Below, one piece after another: positions 15,205-23,007 of a stretch of DNA of 64,000 nt (positions are counted from its first letter, which is position 1; every line of letters starts with the position of its first letter). Position numbers and translations under genes: made by a program. The notes under the pieces were generated by a model. The model searched no databases and had not been told where the DNA came from. It saw only the letters and a list, made by a program, of their open reading frames with translations. The stretch is taken from assembly GCA_031409515.1 (NCBI GenBank), contig JANNXJ010000022.1, positions 30,424 through 94,423 of the forward strand, in the 5' to 3' direction. The DNA is from SHZI01 sp031409515 (GTDB lineage Bacteria; Pseudomonadota; Gammaproteobacteria; Steroidobacterales; GCA-2729495).

Positions 15205-16472
15205 GATGCGTCGGCCATTTTCAGTACCCGGACCCGCTGCGAGTATTCCTCGCTCAGATCCCGCCACCCGGTGATCCCCGCTGGCGACTGGATCGGCTGG
15301 CCCGCCATGAAATCCAGGAGATCTTCCCGGCGGCCCATGGCGTCTTCATAGCCCAGCTCAATGAGCTCCCGCGTGTAACCGGACTCGAAGAGCAGGTAGC
15401 TCAGCAACTGGCTGCCGCCGTAGTTCAGCGCACCGATGCCCCGCATCAGGATGCGGATGGGTCGCGGCATCTCCCTGACGTGGCGGGCTGCTATGGCGCG
15501 CAGGTCGCGACTGGGCAGCAAGATGAAGGCGTCGGTGTGGTGCAGCTGGCCAAATTCACCCTGCATGACGCGCCCGGGAACACTCTCCAGAATGAGGTTG
15601 ATGCGGATCAGATTCTCGAGATCCGATGACAGGCCATCCATGAAGAGCGCGTCGAGGATGTAACCCGCGATCCGGCCGAAACTTGGATAGGGCACTGCCT
15701 CATCCGGGCCGGGCAAGGGTTCCGGCGCCTCATTCCGCACACCGATGACCAGGAGCCGGTGGGCACCGAGACGCAGCGCCGGCGACAGGGGCGTGGCCTG
15801 GCGCATGGCGCCATCGCCGAAGTATTCCTGGCCGATTCTTACCGGGGGAAACACCATCGGCACCGCTACGCTCGCCATCAGGTGCTCGAGAGCAATACGG
15901 GTGGACCGCCCTTTCCGTCGGACTCGCTCCCAGGGCTGGCGATCGGGGGATCCCTGGTAGAAAGTCACTGAGCGCTCCGAGCCATAGCCGGCAGCGGTGA
16001 TGGCCAAAGCACCGAGATAGCCCTTATCGATGCCGTCCTGGATCGAATCGAAGTTGATCCGGCCGCGCAGCAGCGCCCAGAGGGGATCGTTGTCCAGCAG
16101 GGCCCTGGGGTTGCGGGGCCCAAGCCCGCCGAGCACCACGGCCGCGAACCAGTGCAGACTGCTCTTGAGCATGGTGGGGGCATCACACCGAAACACCTGG
16201 CTGGAGTGAAAGTTGGCCCAGACGCGCTCCAGATCAGTCACTGCGCGACGAAAGGAACGGGCCCTGGAAGCGAGTACCGCTGCGCTGATCGCGCCCGCTG
16301 AGGTTCCGCTCAGGACGGCGAAAGGATTTGCCGACCGCCGCGGGAGGAGTTCGGCCAGGGCCTTGAGTACGCCCACCTGGTAGGCGCCGCGAGCGCCGCC
16401 ACCGGGCAGCACCAGACCAATGTGCTTGTTCAGACCTGCGGGTCCGTTGCTCTGTCTGCGGTCTGCGGTCAT
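15201..16472 (-). CDS. Patatin-like phospholipase family protein
   Basis: Predicted serine acyl hydrolase of 423 residues. It has the patatin signature: oxyanion loop VLPGGGARGAYQVGVLKAL near 21-39, nucleophile motif GTSAG near 58, and the catalytic Asp in YFGDGAMRQATPLSPAL near 215-230, forming the Ser-Asp dyad. No signal peptide is visible, so it is probably cytoplasmic or peripheral. The substrate is unknown. It ends inside the REPIN shared with rapZ and is divergent from the peroxiredoxin gene. Confidence 0.85.
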   Translation of the reverse strand: MTADRRQSNGPAGLNKHIGLVLPGGGARGAYQVGVLKALAELLPRRSANPFAVLSGTSAGAISAAVLASRARSFRRAVTDLERVWANFHSSQVFRCDAPTMLKSSLHWFAAVVLGGLGPRNPRALLDNDPLWALLRGRINFDSIQDGIDKGYLGALAITAAGYGSERSVTFYQGSPDRQPWERVRRKGRSTRIALEHLMASVAVPMVFPPVRIGQEYFGDGAMRQATPLSPALRLGAHRLLVIGVRNEAPEPLPGPDEAVPYPSFGRIAGYILDALFMDGLSSDLENLIRINLILESVPGRVMQGEFGQLHHTDAFILLPSRDLRAIAARHVREMPRPIRILMRGIGALNYGGSQLLSYLLFESGYTRELIELGYEDAMGRREDLLDFMAGQPIQSPAGITGWRDLSEEYSQRVRVLKMADAS

Positions 16473-16597
16473 AGGCCGTGCTTCCCGGAAGCGCCCTCAG
16501 CTGCCATGCGGCGGATCATAGTCACAGCGGAATCGTCGCCACAAGCAATCGGACCCCGATGCTATGCTCGTAGCCGTCACCGAAGGAGCTGGCAGAC

Positions 16598-17149
16598 ATG
16601 TTGCGTGAAGTGGTTCTCATTGCGGGCCTGACCCTGGTGCTTGGCCTTGGCTACACCTGGCTGAACGCGGCCAGGGCGGCACAGCCGGCCGCAGGTCAGA
16701 TTGCTCCCGACTTCCGGCTCCAGGACCAGAACGGCAACTGGCGCACTCTGGACGAGTTCAAGGGCAAATGGGTAGCCCTGTACTTCTACCCCAAGGCCGA
16801 CACCCCGGGCTGTACCAAGGAAGCCTGTGAGTTCCGCGACAATATCTTTGCCTTCGAGGAAATCGGCGCCACCATCCTCGGCGTCAGCATCGACGCGATC
16901 AAGGATCAGAAGAAGTTTGCGGAAAAGTACAGCCTGCCCTTCCCGCTGCTGGCCGATATCGATGGCAAGACGGCCGAAGCTTACGGGGTGATGAACAACC
17001 TCGGCATCATGAAGATTGCCAAGCGCCAGTCGTTCCTGATCGGGCCGGACGGCAAGATCGCGAAGCACTACGACAAGGTGGACCCCACGGCCCACTCAAA
17101 GGAAGTGCTGGCGGACCTGAAGGCTCTTGGAGCCAAGAAGTCTGGCTGA
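16598..17149 (+). CDS. Bcp/AhpC-type peroxiredoxin with membrane anchor
   Basis: Thiol peroxidase of the BCP/PrxQ type, 183 residues. The peroxidatic cysteine lies in KADTPGCTKEACEF (Cys72) with a second cysteine five residues on (Cys77), the PrxQ resolving pattern. An N-terminal hydrophobic stretch (about 4-27) suggests an export signal or membrane anchor, placing the enzyme at the periplasmic face. A good ribosome site (aaggagctgg) precedes the ATG, and TATGCT near 16563 is a possible -10. It ends with its own TGA 12 bases before a REP arm. Confidence 0.88.
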   Translation: MLREVVLIAGLTLVLGLGYTWLNAARAAQPAAGQIAPDFRLQDQNGNWRTLDEFKGKWVALYFYPKADTPGCTKEACEFRDNIFAFEEIGATILGVSIDAIKDQKKFAEKYSLPFPLLADIDGKTAEAYGVMNNLGIMKIAKRQSFLIGPDGKIAKHYDKVDPTAHSKEVLADLKALGAKKSG

Positions 17150-17161
17150 CAGGTCTGTCCC

Positions 17162-17182
17162 GTAGGAGCGGCTTAAGCCGCG
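17162..17182 (+). repeat. REP arm left of the toxin-antitoxin cassette
   Basis: A single GTAGGAGCGGCTTAAGCCGC-type arm with its own small hairpin (GCGGC/GCCGC). Its inverted partner is at 18047-18068, so the two arms bracket the toxin-antitoxin genes. Confidence 0.8.
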
Positions 17183-17210
17183 TCGGCTTCAGAGGAAGTC
17201 AGCCCGCGGG

Positions 17211-17378
17211 TTAGTCGCTGGCATAACGATCGAGCAGCTGCTTAAGCCCTGCCTGACGCCAGGCCGGCAATGTGAGGGTCTCGATGTCACCCGGATAGCC
17301 AACGCTTTGCCACAGCATCTCCGCGAGTTCCAGGCGTCTGGCAGCGGGCAAGGCTAGAAGTTCCGTGGCGATGATCAT
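17211..17378 (-). CDS. Truncated antitoxin paralogue (addiction-module component family)
   Basis: A 55-residue frame read as MIIATELLALPAARRLELAE and onward to LLDRYASD. Its first half closely resembles the antitoxin 350 bases upstream (LLAL-AA-RLELAEMLWQSV in both), and LPAW...LKQLLDRY matches the next block of the family. It stops where the family continues into the acidic linker and the VEEVLADLRRK-like C-terminal segment. ATG overlaps the toxin stop (ATGA), so it is likely translated in the same operon. It may be a decaying duplicate or a short regulator; neither is shown. Confidence 0.7.
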   Translation of the reverse strand: MIIATELLALPAARRLELAEMLWQSVGYPGDIETLTLPAWRQAGLKQLLDRYASD

Positions 17379-17743
17379 TCCTGGACGGGCACCCCTGCGC
17401 CTTCGTTGGCAAACTCTCGGAGAACGGGGCTCAGATAGGTAGTTGCTTCATCCCGCACCTGCCACCGCCGCGGGTGACGGCGGCCATGCTGAACGGCAAT
17501 CACCACCACAACCTTTCCGTGAATGCGGAAGTAGAGGTTGTAGGGAAAGCGCCGGAGTAACGCCCGCCGGGTGTCCCGATGGGCTACAGGAAACTGGAGC
17601 GGCTCCTCAACCACCGCCCGAAGGGTCGCGGAGACGGCCGCGATAAACTCCCCACCCAGGCCGCGACGAAGTGTCTCGTACCGCCTTCCCGCACTCACCA
17701 CATCGCGCTCTGCTCGAGGGCGAAGATCTAGCGTCCAGACCAT
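17375..17743 (-). CDS. RelE/ParE-family toxin
   Basis: A 122-residue protein of the RelE/ParE superfamily. It shows LDLRPRAERDVVSAGRRYETLRRGLGGEFIAAV (helical hairpin), a beta-sheet with RRALLRRFPYNLYFRIHGKVVVVIAVQHGRRHPRRW, and the conserved Arg/Phe-rich centre. Family members usually end near the RRHPRRW position; this one carries about 26 further residues. Whether it cuts mRNA or inhibits gyrase cannot be told from sequence. Its start lies 16 bases inside the upstream antitoxin gene, and its stop overlaps the truncated antitoxin start. Confidence 0.85.
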   Translation of the reverse strand: MVWTLDLRPRAERDVVSAGRRYETLRRGLGGEFIAAVSATLRAVVEEPLQFPVAHRDTRRALLRRFPYNLYFRIHGKVVVVIAVQHGRRHPRRWQVRDEATTYLSPVLREFANEGAGVPVQE

Positions 17744-17967
17744 GTCTTTCGCCGCAGGTCGGCCAACACCTCTTCGACAGGCCGGCCCTCCGCCGGTTCG
17801 CCCTCGGCTTCGTACTCATCGAGCCGCTCATCGAGGTCGGCTTGTTCAGCACCGGATAGAGGCGCGTCGCTGATTGAGGCTGAATCGACGCTTTGCCACA
17901 GCATTTCTGCCAGCTCCAGCCGCTCCGCGGCGGAGAGCGCGAGAAGCTTGCTGAGGTCGATCTCCAT
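17728..17967 (-). CDS. Addiction-module antitoxin (TIGR02574-like)
   Basis: A 79-residue acidic protein of the addiction-module component family that pairs with RelE/ParE toxins. Order of blocks: LSKLLALSAAERLELAEMLWQSV (N-terminal, likely dimer/DNA part), a variable acidic middle (EQADLDERLDEYEAEGEPAEG), and VEEVLADLRRKTW, the expected toxin-binding tail. It is first in the three-gene operon and overlaps the toxin start, as is typical for such modules. Confidence 0.85.
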   Translation of the reverse strand: MEIDLSKLLALSAAERLELAEMLWQSVDSASISDAPLSGAEQADLDERLDEYEAEGEPAEGRPVEEVLADLRRKTWSGR

Positions 17968-18046
17968 GGGGTGAATCTACGCGTCGGTCCGGGAGCAGGC
18001 AATGCCCCGAATCCGGCGCATATCGCCAGAAAGGCCGGGCCGGGGA

Positions 18047-18068
18047 TCGCGGCTAAAGCCGCTCCTAC
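18047..18068 (-). repeat. REP arm right of the toxin-antitoxin cassette
   Basis: Bottom-strand arm beginning GTAGGAGCGGCTTTAGCCGC. TAG at 18067-18065 is the stop codon of the MFS gene. It is the inverted partner of the arm at 17162-17182, 907 bases outer edge to outer edge. Confidence 0.8.
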
Positions 18069-19393
18069 GGTCGGGGCGGTGAAGCCTTCAGCGCAGCCCC
18101 ACCGGTCGCCTGACGACGGCCCAGCCACCAGCCGTTCAGCGCCCAGGCAGAGGCCAGTGCGGCACCGAGCAACGCCACGCCAGCCAGAGACATGCCGCCG
18201 GCTTCCAGCCCGGTCTTCACCTGGGCTGCCAGGGCATCGCCACCCCGGTAGACCGGGACGTCGATCAGGTTCTTGGCCTTGTACTTGGTCTCCGTATCCA
18301 CAAGGCTGAAGAGCATCTCCCGGCCCGGCCGGATGAAGGCGTACTCGCCAACCCGACGGATGACAAACACGACGGCCAGCACGGCAAAGGTATTCACGGC
18401 AGCCAGGCTCAGGAACCCGCCCACCATGATCACCGGCACGATGGTCAGCAGCGCCACGACCCCGAGTTTCGACGCCACCCGGCCAGTGACGAAGAGCTGC
18501 AGCAGCACGGTCAGCCCCTGCACGATGTAGTCGAGCCGCGCAAAGACCTGGGTGCGCTCCTCGTTGTCGGTGAAGGTTTCGCTGACCAGGCGGAGCTGCT
18601 CGAAGTACAGGAAGGTGTTCACCGACGCCAGCAGGATGACGAACAGCGAAATACCGAGCAAGTACGGCGACTTCAGCACCAGCGAGAAACCGGAGAAGGG
18701 ATTCCCCCCCATGGGCCGGTCGGGGGCCCGGGGTGCCGCGGGATCGATCGGCATACCTGCCCACACGCCCAGCAACCTGCGCTGACAAAAAATGGCGACG
18801 ACGAAGAAACCAGCCCCCATGAACAGGACGCCGGGGTTGCCAATCCAGGTAACGCTCAGGTCCGTGAGCAGCGGACCAACGAGGGCCCCGGTGGTGCCAC
18901 CCGCCGCGATCACGCCGAACAAGCGCTTGGTCTGGTTGGCGTCGAACATCTCGAGCAGGAAGCTCCAGAAGACCGAGACGATGAACAGGTTGATGACGCT
19001 GACCCAGACGTAGAAAAACTGCGCCACGACCGCGTTGGTCTCGTCGGCGGCGAGCGCGACCCCGACGCCGGCCAGGGACAGGGCAACCACGCCGTAGATC
19101 CAGGGGAGAAACGCACTGCGCCGGAATTTTGTGCAGGCCCAGCCGTAGAGCGGGACCACGGCCAAGGACACGATCCACGTGACCACGTAGAGATCGCTGA
19201 CCCGATCAGAACCCAGGATGGTACCGACCGTCTCCCGGACCGGCCGCACCGCGAAGTAGCCGCCGAGCACGCAGAAGAACAGAAGGAACGCGGTAACGAC
19301 GATCTTGACTTCGCCTGGCTCGATTCGCGCCGTCTTGCCGAGCAACTGCCCGAGAAGGGACGGTGACTCCGCGTTACTTCGGATACCGCTCAT
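18065..19393 (-). CDS. MFS / NTP-NDP exchange-type transporter
   Basis: A 442-residue polytopic membrane protein with about 12 hydrophobic segments. It resembles the bacterial branch of the ATP/ADP translocase-like (Tlc, COG3202) major facilitator family: an N-terminal VRPVRETVGTILGSDRVSDLYVVTW segment, LLEMFDANQTKRLFGVIAAGGTTGALVGPLLT, and RVGEYAFIRPGREMLFSLVDTETKYKAKNLIDVPVYRGGDAL, which is highly characteristic. The substrate in free-living bacteria is unknown. It overlaps the SDR-like gene start-to-stop (ATGA), so the two form an operon. Its stop codon is provided by a REP arm. Confidence 0.8.
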   Translation of the reverse strand: MSGIRSNAESPSLLGQLLGKTARIEPGEVKIVVTAFLLFFCVLGGYFAVRPVRETVGTILGSDRVSDLYVVTWIVSLAVVPLYGWACTKFRRSAFLPWIYGVVALSLAGVGVALAADETNAVVAQFFYVWVSVINLFIVSVFWSFLLEMFDANQTKRLFGVIAAGGTTGALVGPLLTDLSVTWIGNPGVLFMGAGFFVVAIFCQRRLLGVWAGMPIDPAAPRAPDRPMGGNPFSGFSLVLKSPYLLGISLFVILLASVNTFLYFEQLRLVSETFTDNEERTQVFARLDYIVQGLTVLLQLFVTGRVASKLGVVALLTIVPVIMVGGFLSLAAVNTFAVLAVVFVIRRVGEYAFIRPGREMLFSLVDTETKYKAKNLIDVPVYRGGDALAAQVKTGLEAGGMSLAGVALLGAALASAWALNGWWLGRRQATGGAALKASPPRP

Positions 19394-20151
19394 GGCTGGG
19401 TCCCTTCAGCGGCTAGCTTGCCGAACAACGCATTCCAGTCCACGTCGGGTGGTGTCTGGGCGCTATAAACCTCGAATGTGCGGTTGCGGGCGGCGGGCGA
19501 TTTCAGAGCCGCAACGCACACCCGGGCCACGTCGGCACGGGGAATCAGGCCGGTGCCCCGGTCACCCTGCTCCAGGCGCACGCCGCTCTGGCCGCCGGGC
19601 TTGTCGGTGAGGCCACCGGGCCGGACGATCGTATAGGGCACGCCGCTGGCCCGGACCGCCGCCTCGCCCTTAGCCTTCCAGAGAAGAACGTTGTCAAACA
19701 TCTTGTTGAGCATGTGATCCTTCTGGGTCACGCCGGCGGACGACACAATGACGAGCTGAGCGATCTTCGCGGCGGCGGCGGCGTTGGCCAGGTTCTGCAC
19801 GCCCTGGAAATCCACGAACTCCGGGGAGTTCGCCGGATCCTTGCGGGTGGCACCGATGGCAGAGATGGCGTAGCGGACGCCCTGCAGGGCAGCATCCAGA
19901 GTTGGTCTCTGACGCACATCGCCGGTGGCGTATTCGACGCCGTCTCCGAGGACCTTCCGGGCACTAGTGGGGTCCCGGACCAGGGCCCGCACCGTGAAGC
20001 CCGCGGCAGTCAGCTCGCGAACCAGCTGCTGGCCCGTGCGCCCAGTGGCTCCCGCCACGAGAACGAGGTCGCCGGCCGCAAGAGTCGGGCCACTACCCAG
20101 CAGGAGGATCACCGCAATCAACCAGGCCCGAATAGTCGCGCTGTTCCGCAT
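19390..20151 (-). CDS. NAD(P)-binding SDR-like protein with N-terminal signal/anchor
   Basis: 253 residues of the atypical short-chain dehydrogenase (NAD(P)H-binding, YwnB/SDR_a5-like) group. The Rossmann motif GATGRTG is at 34-40, followed by ALVRDPTSARKVLG and VSSAGVTQKDH, with YTIVRPGGLTDKPGG later. Unusually, a clear hydrophobic export-type N-terminus (MRNSATIRAWLIAVILLLGSGPTLAAG) precedes the fold. ATG 20151 was chosen because it opens this segment; a longer frame to 20232 lacks support. It is the upstream partner of the transporter gene. Confidence 0.8.
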   Translation of the reverse strand: MRNSATIRAWLIAVILLLGSGPTLAAGDLVLVAGATGRTGQQLVRELTAAGFTVRALVRDPTSARKVLGDGVEYATGDVRQRPTLDAALQGVRYAISAIGATRKDPANSPEFVDFQGVQNLANAAAAAKIAQLVIVSSAGVTQKDHMLNKMFDNVLLWKAKGEAAVRASGVPYTIVRPGGLTDKPGGQSGVRLEQGDRGTGLIPRADVARVCVAALKSPAARNRTFEVYSAQTPPDVDWNALFGKLAAEGTQP

Positions 20152-20239
20152 GAATGCCCGCTCCAAAAGAGGATCGAGCGGCAGTATAGCCGCGGCCAAA
20201 CCGGGCTTACCCCGGGGGCCGCCCCTATTCACTGCTCGG

Positions 20240-21673
20240 TCAGCTCTCCTGCGTCACCGACAAAATCTGCATGGCATTGGTCTTGCCGGCCACCCCGGTG
20301 AGTTCGCCCTTCGTGACGATCACCAGGTCGTCCACGCGGACGTGGCCCTTGGCCAGCAGCAGCCGGAAGACTTCCTGGTAGATCTGCTCCACATCCGTGT
20401 GCGTGATGTCGAAGGCCACCGGGTACACGCCCCGGTACATCACCACCCGGCGGCGGGTGGCCTCGTGCCGGGTGAAGGCAAAGATCGGGATGTCGGACCG
20501 GATACGGGACATCCACAACGGGGTGGAGCCGGACTCGGTGAAGGCAATGATCGCCGTCACGGGCAGGTGATTGGCCGTGTACATCGCGGCCATCGCGATG
20601 GCTTCGTCGGAACGCTGGAAGCGGTCGTCGTTCCGGTGGCTGGGCCGGCCGAGCGTCAGGTAGTAGCTTTCAGCGCCGATGCAGACCTCTGCCATGGTGG
20701 CTACCGCCCGCACGGGATACTCGCCCACGGCCGTCTCGGCCGAGAGCATCACGGCGTCGGTGCCATCCAGCACCGCATTCGCAATGTCCGACACCTCGGC
20801 GCGGGTGGGCACCTGGCTGTGAATCATCGACTCCAGCATCTGGGTGGCAGTGATCGCCACCTTGTGCCGGTGCCGCGTCATCTTCAGGATTTTCTTCTGC
20901 AGGCCCGTGAGCCCGGCGTAGCCCATCTCGACGCCCAGATCACCCCGCGCCACCATCACGGCATCGGACGCGTCGATGATGCTTTCCAGGTTGGTGAGGG
21001 CTTCGGCCCGCTCGATCTTGGCCACGAGGTAGGCATTGCTGCCAGCCTCCCGCAGCAGCGCCCGGGTCTCGTGCAGATCTTCGGCCCGGCGCACGAAGGA
21101 GACGGCCAGCCAGTCCACGCCGAGCTCTGCCGCCCGGCGCACGTCTTCCCGGTCCTTGTCCGTCAGCGCCGGTGCCGACAGGCCACCGCCCTGCTTGTTG
21201 ATGCCCTTGTTGTCCGCCAGCCGCCCGCCCTGGGTCACGCTGCAGTGGATGCGGGTGCCGGCCACCCGCTCGACGGTCAGCGTGATGAAGCCATCATCCA
21301 GCAGCAGCACATCGCCCGGCCCGACGTCCTTGCTCAGGGGGGCGTAGGCAACGCCGACCCCTTCGATGGATCCACCCTCCGGGTCCATCTCGGAATCCAG
21401 AATGAAGGTCTGCCCCTCCACAAGCTGCACGGGGCCGTCGCGAAAGCGCTGGATGCGGATCTTTGGCCCCTGAAGGTCCCCAAGCACTGCAACGTGCTTG
21501 CCGGCCGCATCGGCAGCCTCGCGGACCATGCGAACCCGCCGCTCGCGATCGCCGGCGCCGCCGTGAGAAAAATTAATCCGCACCACGTCGGCGCCCGCAG
21601 CGATGAGTTTCCCGAGAGTGACGGGATCGTCGGTGGCGGGACCGAGGGTGGCAATGATCTTCGTCCTGCGCAT
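20240..21673 (-). CDS. pyk: Pyruvate kinase
   Basis: Final step of glycolysis: PEP + ADP to pyruvate + ATP. 477 residues with RRTKIIATLGPATDDP at the N-terminus, the active-site segment VAKIERAEALTNLESIIDASDAVMVARGDLGVEM near 215-250, TATQMLESMI and NAVLDGTDAVMLSAETAVGEYP. The C-terminal domain is complete. It is the last gene of tkt-gap-pgk-glycerate kinase-pyk and begins 68 bases after the glycerate kinase stop. Confidence 0.97.
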   Translation of the reverse strand: MRRTKIIATLGPATDDPVTLGKLIAAGADVVRINFSHGGAGDRERRVRMVREAADAAGKHVAVLGDLQGPKIRIQRFRDGPVQLVEGQTFILDSEMDPEGGSIEGVGVAYAPLSKDVGPGDVLLLDDGFITLTVERVAGTRIHCSVTQGGRLADNKGINKQGGGLSAPALTDKDREDVRRAAELGVDWLAVSFVRRAEDLHETRALLREAGSNAYLVAKIERAEALTNLESIIDASDAVMVARGDLGVEMGYAGLTGLQKKILKMTRHRHKVAITATQMLESMIHSQVPTRAEVSDIANAVLDGTDAVMLSAETAVGEYPVRAVATMAEVCIGAESYYLTLGRPSHRNDDRFQRSDEAIAMAAMYTANHLPVTAIIAFTESGSTPLWMSRIRSDIPIFAFTRHEATRRRVVMYRGVYPVAFDITHTDVEQIYQEVFRLLLAKGHVRVDDLVIVTKGELTGVAGKTNAMQILSVTQES

Positions 21674-21741
21674 GACGAACGCACCACCGGCACAACAAAA
21701 CCCGCGGCCATTATCACACAGGCCCCGGGACGCCGAAGCCT

Positions 21742-23007
21742 TCAGGTGATGAGGGCCATTCGCAGGTCGTTGACGTTGGTGCGCGTGGGGCCCGTGACCA
21801 GGAGGTCGCCAAGCCCGGCGAAGAAGTCGTAACTGCGTTGCGCCGCGAGCTGAGCCGCCGCATCCTGACCTGCCGCGATCGCCCGCTGCAGGGTATCCGG
21901 GGTGAGCAGCGCGCCGGCGTTGTCGCCCGTTCCGTCGAGGCCGTCCGTGTCGGCGGCCAGGGCATGAACCCCGGACTCATTCCCCAGGGCCAGCGCCAGA
22001 GCCAGCAGGTACTCGCCGTTGCGGCCGCCCCGGCCATCAGGGTGCGTCACGCTGACGGTGGTTTCGCCACCAGAGATCAGCACGGTCCGTTGCCGGCGCG
22101 CCCTGAAATCCCGGATCAGCCCCGCGTGGACCTGCGCCGCTACCCGCGCCGGTCCCGTCACGTCCGGCAGAATCACGGCCTGCCAGCCTGCCGCTGCAGC
22201 GGCCCGGGCTGCGGCCGCCACGGTCGTCGCGGAACTGGCGACGACCCTGGCAGTCACTCGCGGGACAGACACTGGCGGGCCCTCCTCCCCGACGTCAAGG
22301 GCCTGAACCACCGCCGGCGGCAGCAAGATCCCAAACCTGGCAAGGATCGCCAACGCGTCGGCCCGGGTGGCTGGATCCGGCGACAGCGGACCGGAGCCGA
22401 TATCCGCCAGCACATCCCCCGGTACATCAGAGATTGCCAGCAGCAGGATCTCGCCGGCCCGGATCTGCCGGGCCAGGCCACCACCCTTGATAGCCGAGAG
22501 CTTGCGGCGCACGGTATTGATCTGGGTAATGCTCGCGCCAGAGGCCAGGAGGCTGCGGGTAATGCCCTGCTTGTCAGCGAGCGTCACACCGGTGACCGGC
22601 TGCACCAGCAGTGCCGACGCCCCGCCGGACAAGAGCACGATGCACCGGTCCGCAGGCTGGCAGTCCCGGGCCAGCTGGAGGATGTGCGAACCCGCTACGA
22701 CACTCGCTGCATCGGGGACTGGATGTCCTGCTTCAAGGATCGCGATCCCTGGCGCGTCTTCACCGGGCTTGAGGCCATGGCCGTAGCGCGTCACTACGGC
22801 GCCGCTCAGGGGCCCAAGATGGTGGGCCTCGTGATGAGCTGCCAGTGTTGCCGCCATGCGGGCGGCCGCCTTGCCGGCACCCAGCACCAGCGTCCGGCCA
22901 GCGGGGGGCTGCGTCGGTAGAAACGGTGGCAGGCAGTGAGCGGGATCCGCCGCGGCAAGACCGGCGTGGAATAGCCGGGTCAGCAGCTCACTTTCGGGTG
23001 CGCGCAC
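21742..23007 (-). CDS. Glycerate 2-kinase (DUF4147/MOFRL family)
   Basis: Phosphorylates D-glycerate to 2-phosphoglycerate, feeding glycerate from glyoxylate/serine metabolism into lower glycolysis. About 421 residues: the N-terminal DUF4147 domain with VLGAGKAAARMAATLA, VLLSGGASALLVQP and NTVRRKLSAIKGGGLA, and the C-terminal MOFRL domain with SGGETTVSV and AADTDGLDGTGDNAGA. GTG 23007 was chosen; it overlaps the end of pgk by 20 bases. A second GTG at 23019 is possible. Confidence 0.88.
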   Translation of the reverse strand: MRAPESELLTRLFHAGLAAADPAHCLPPFLPTQPPAGRTLVLGAGKAAARMAATLAAHHEAHHLGPLSGAVVTRYGHGLKPGEDAPGIAILEAGHPVPDAASVVAGSHILQLARDCQPADRCIVLLSGGASALLVQPVTGVTLADKQGITRSLLASGASITQINTVRRKLSAIKGGGLARQIRAGEILLLAISDVPGDVLADIGSGPLSPDPATRADALAILARFGILLPPAVVQALDVGEEGPPVSVPRVTARVVASSATTVAAAARAAAAAGWQAVILPDVTGPARVAAQVHAGLIRDFRARRQRTVLISGGETTVSVTHPDGRGGRNGEYLLALALALGNESGVHALAADTDGLDGTGDNAGALLTPDTLQRAIAAGQDAAAQLAAQRSYDFFAGLGDLLVTGPTRTNVNDLRMALIT

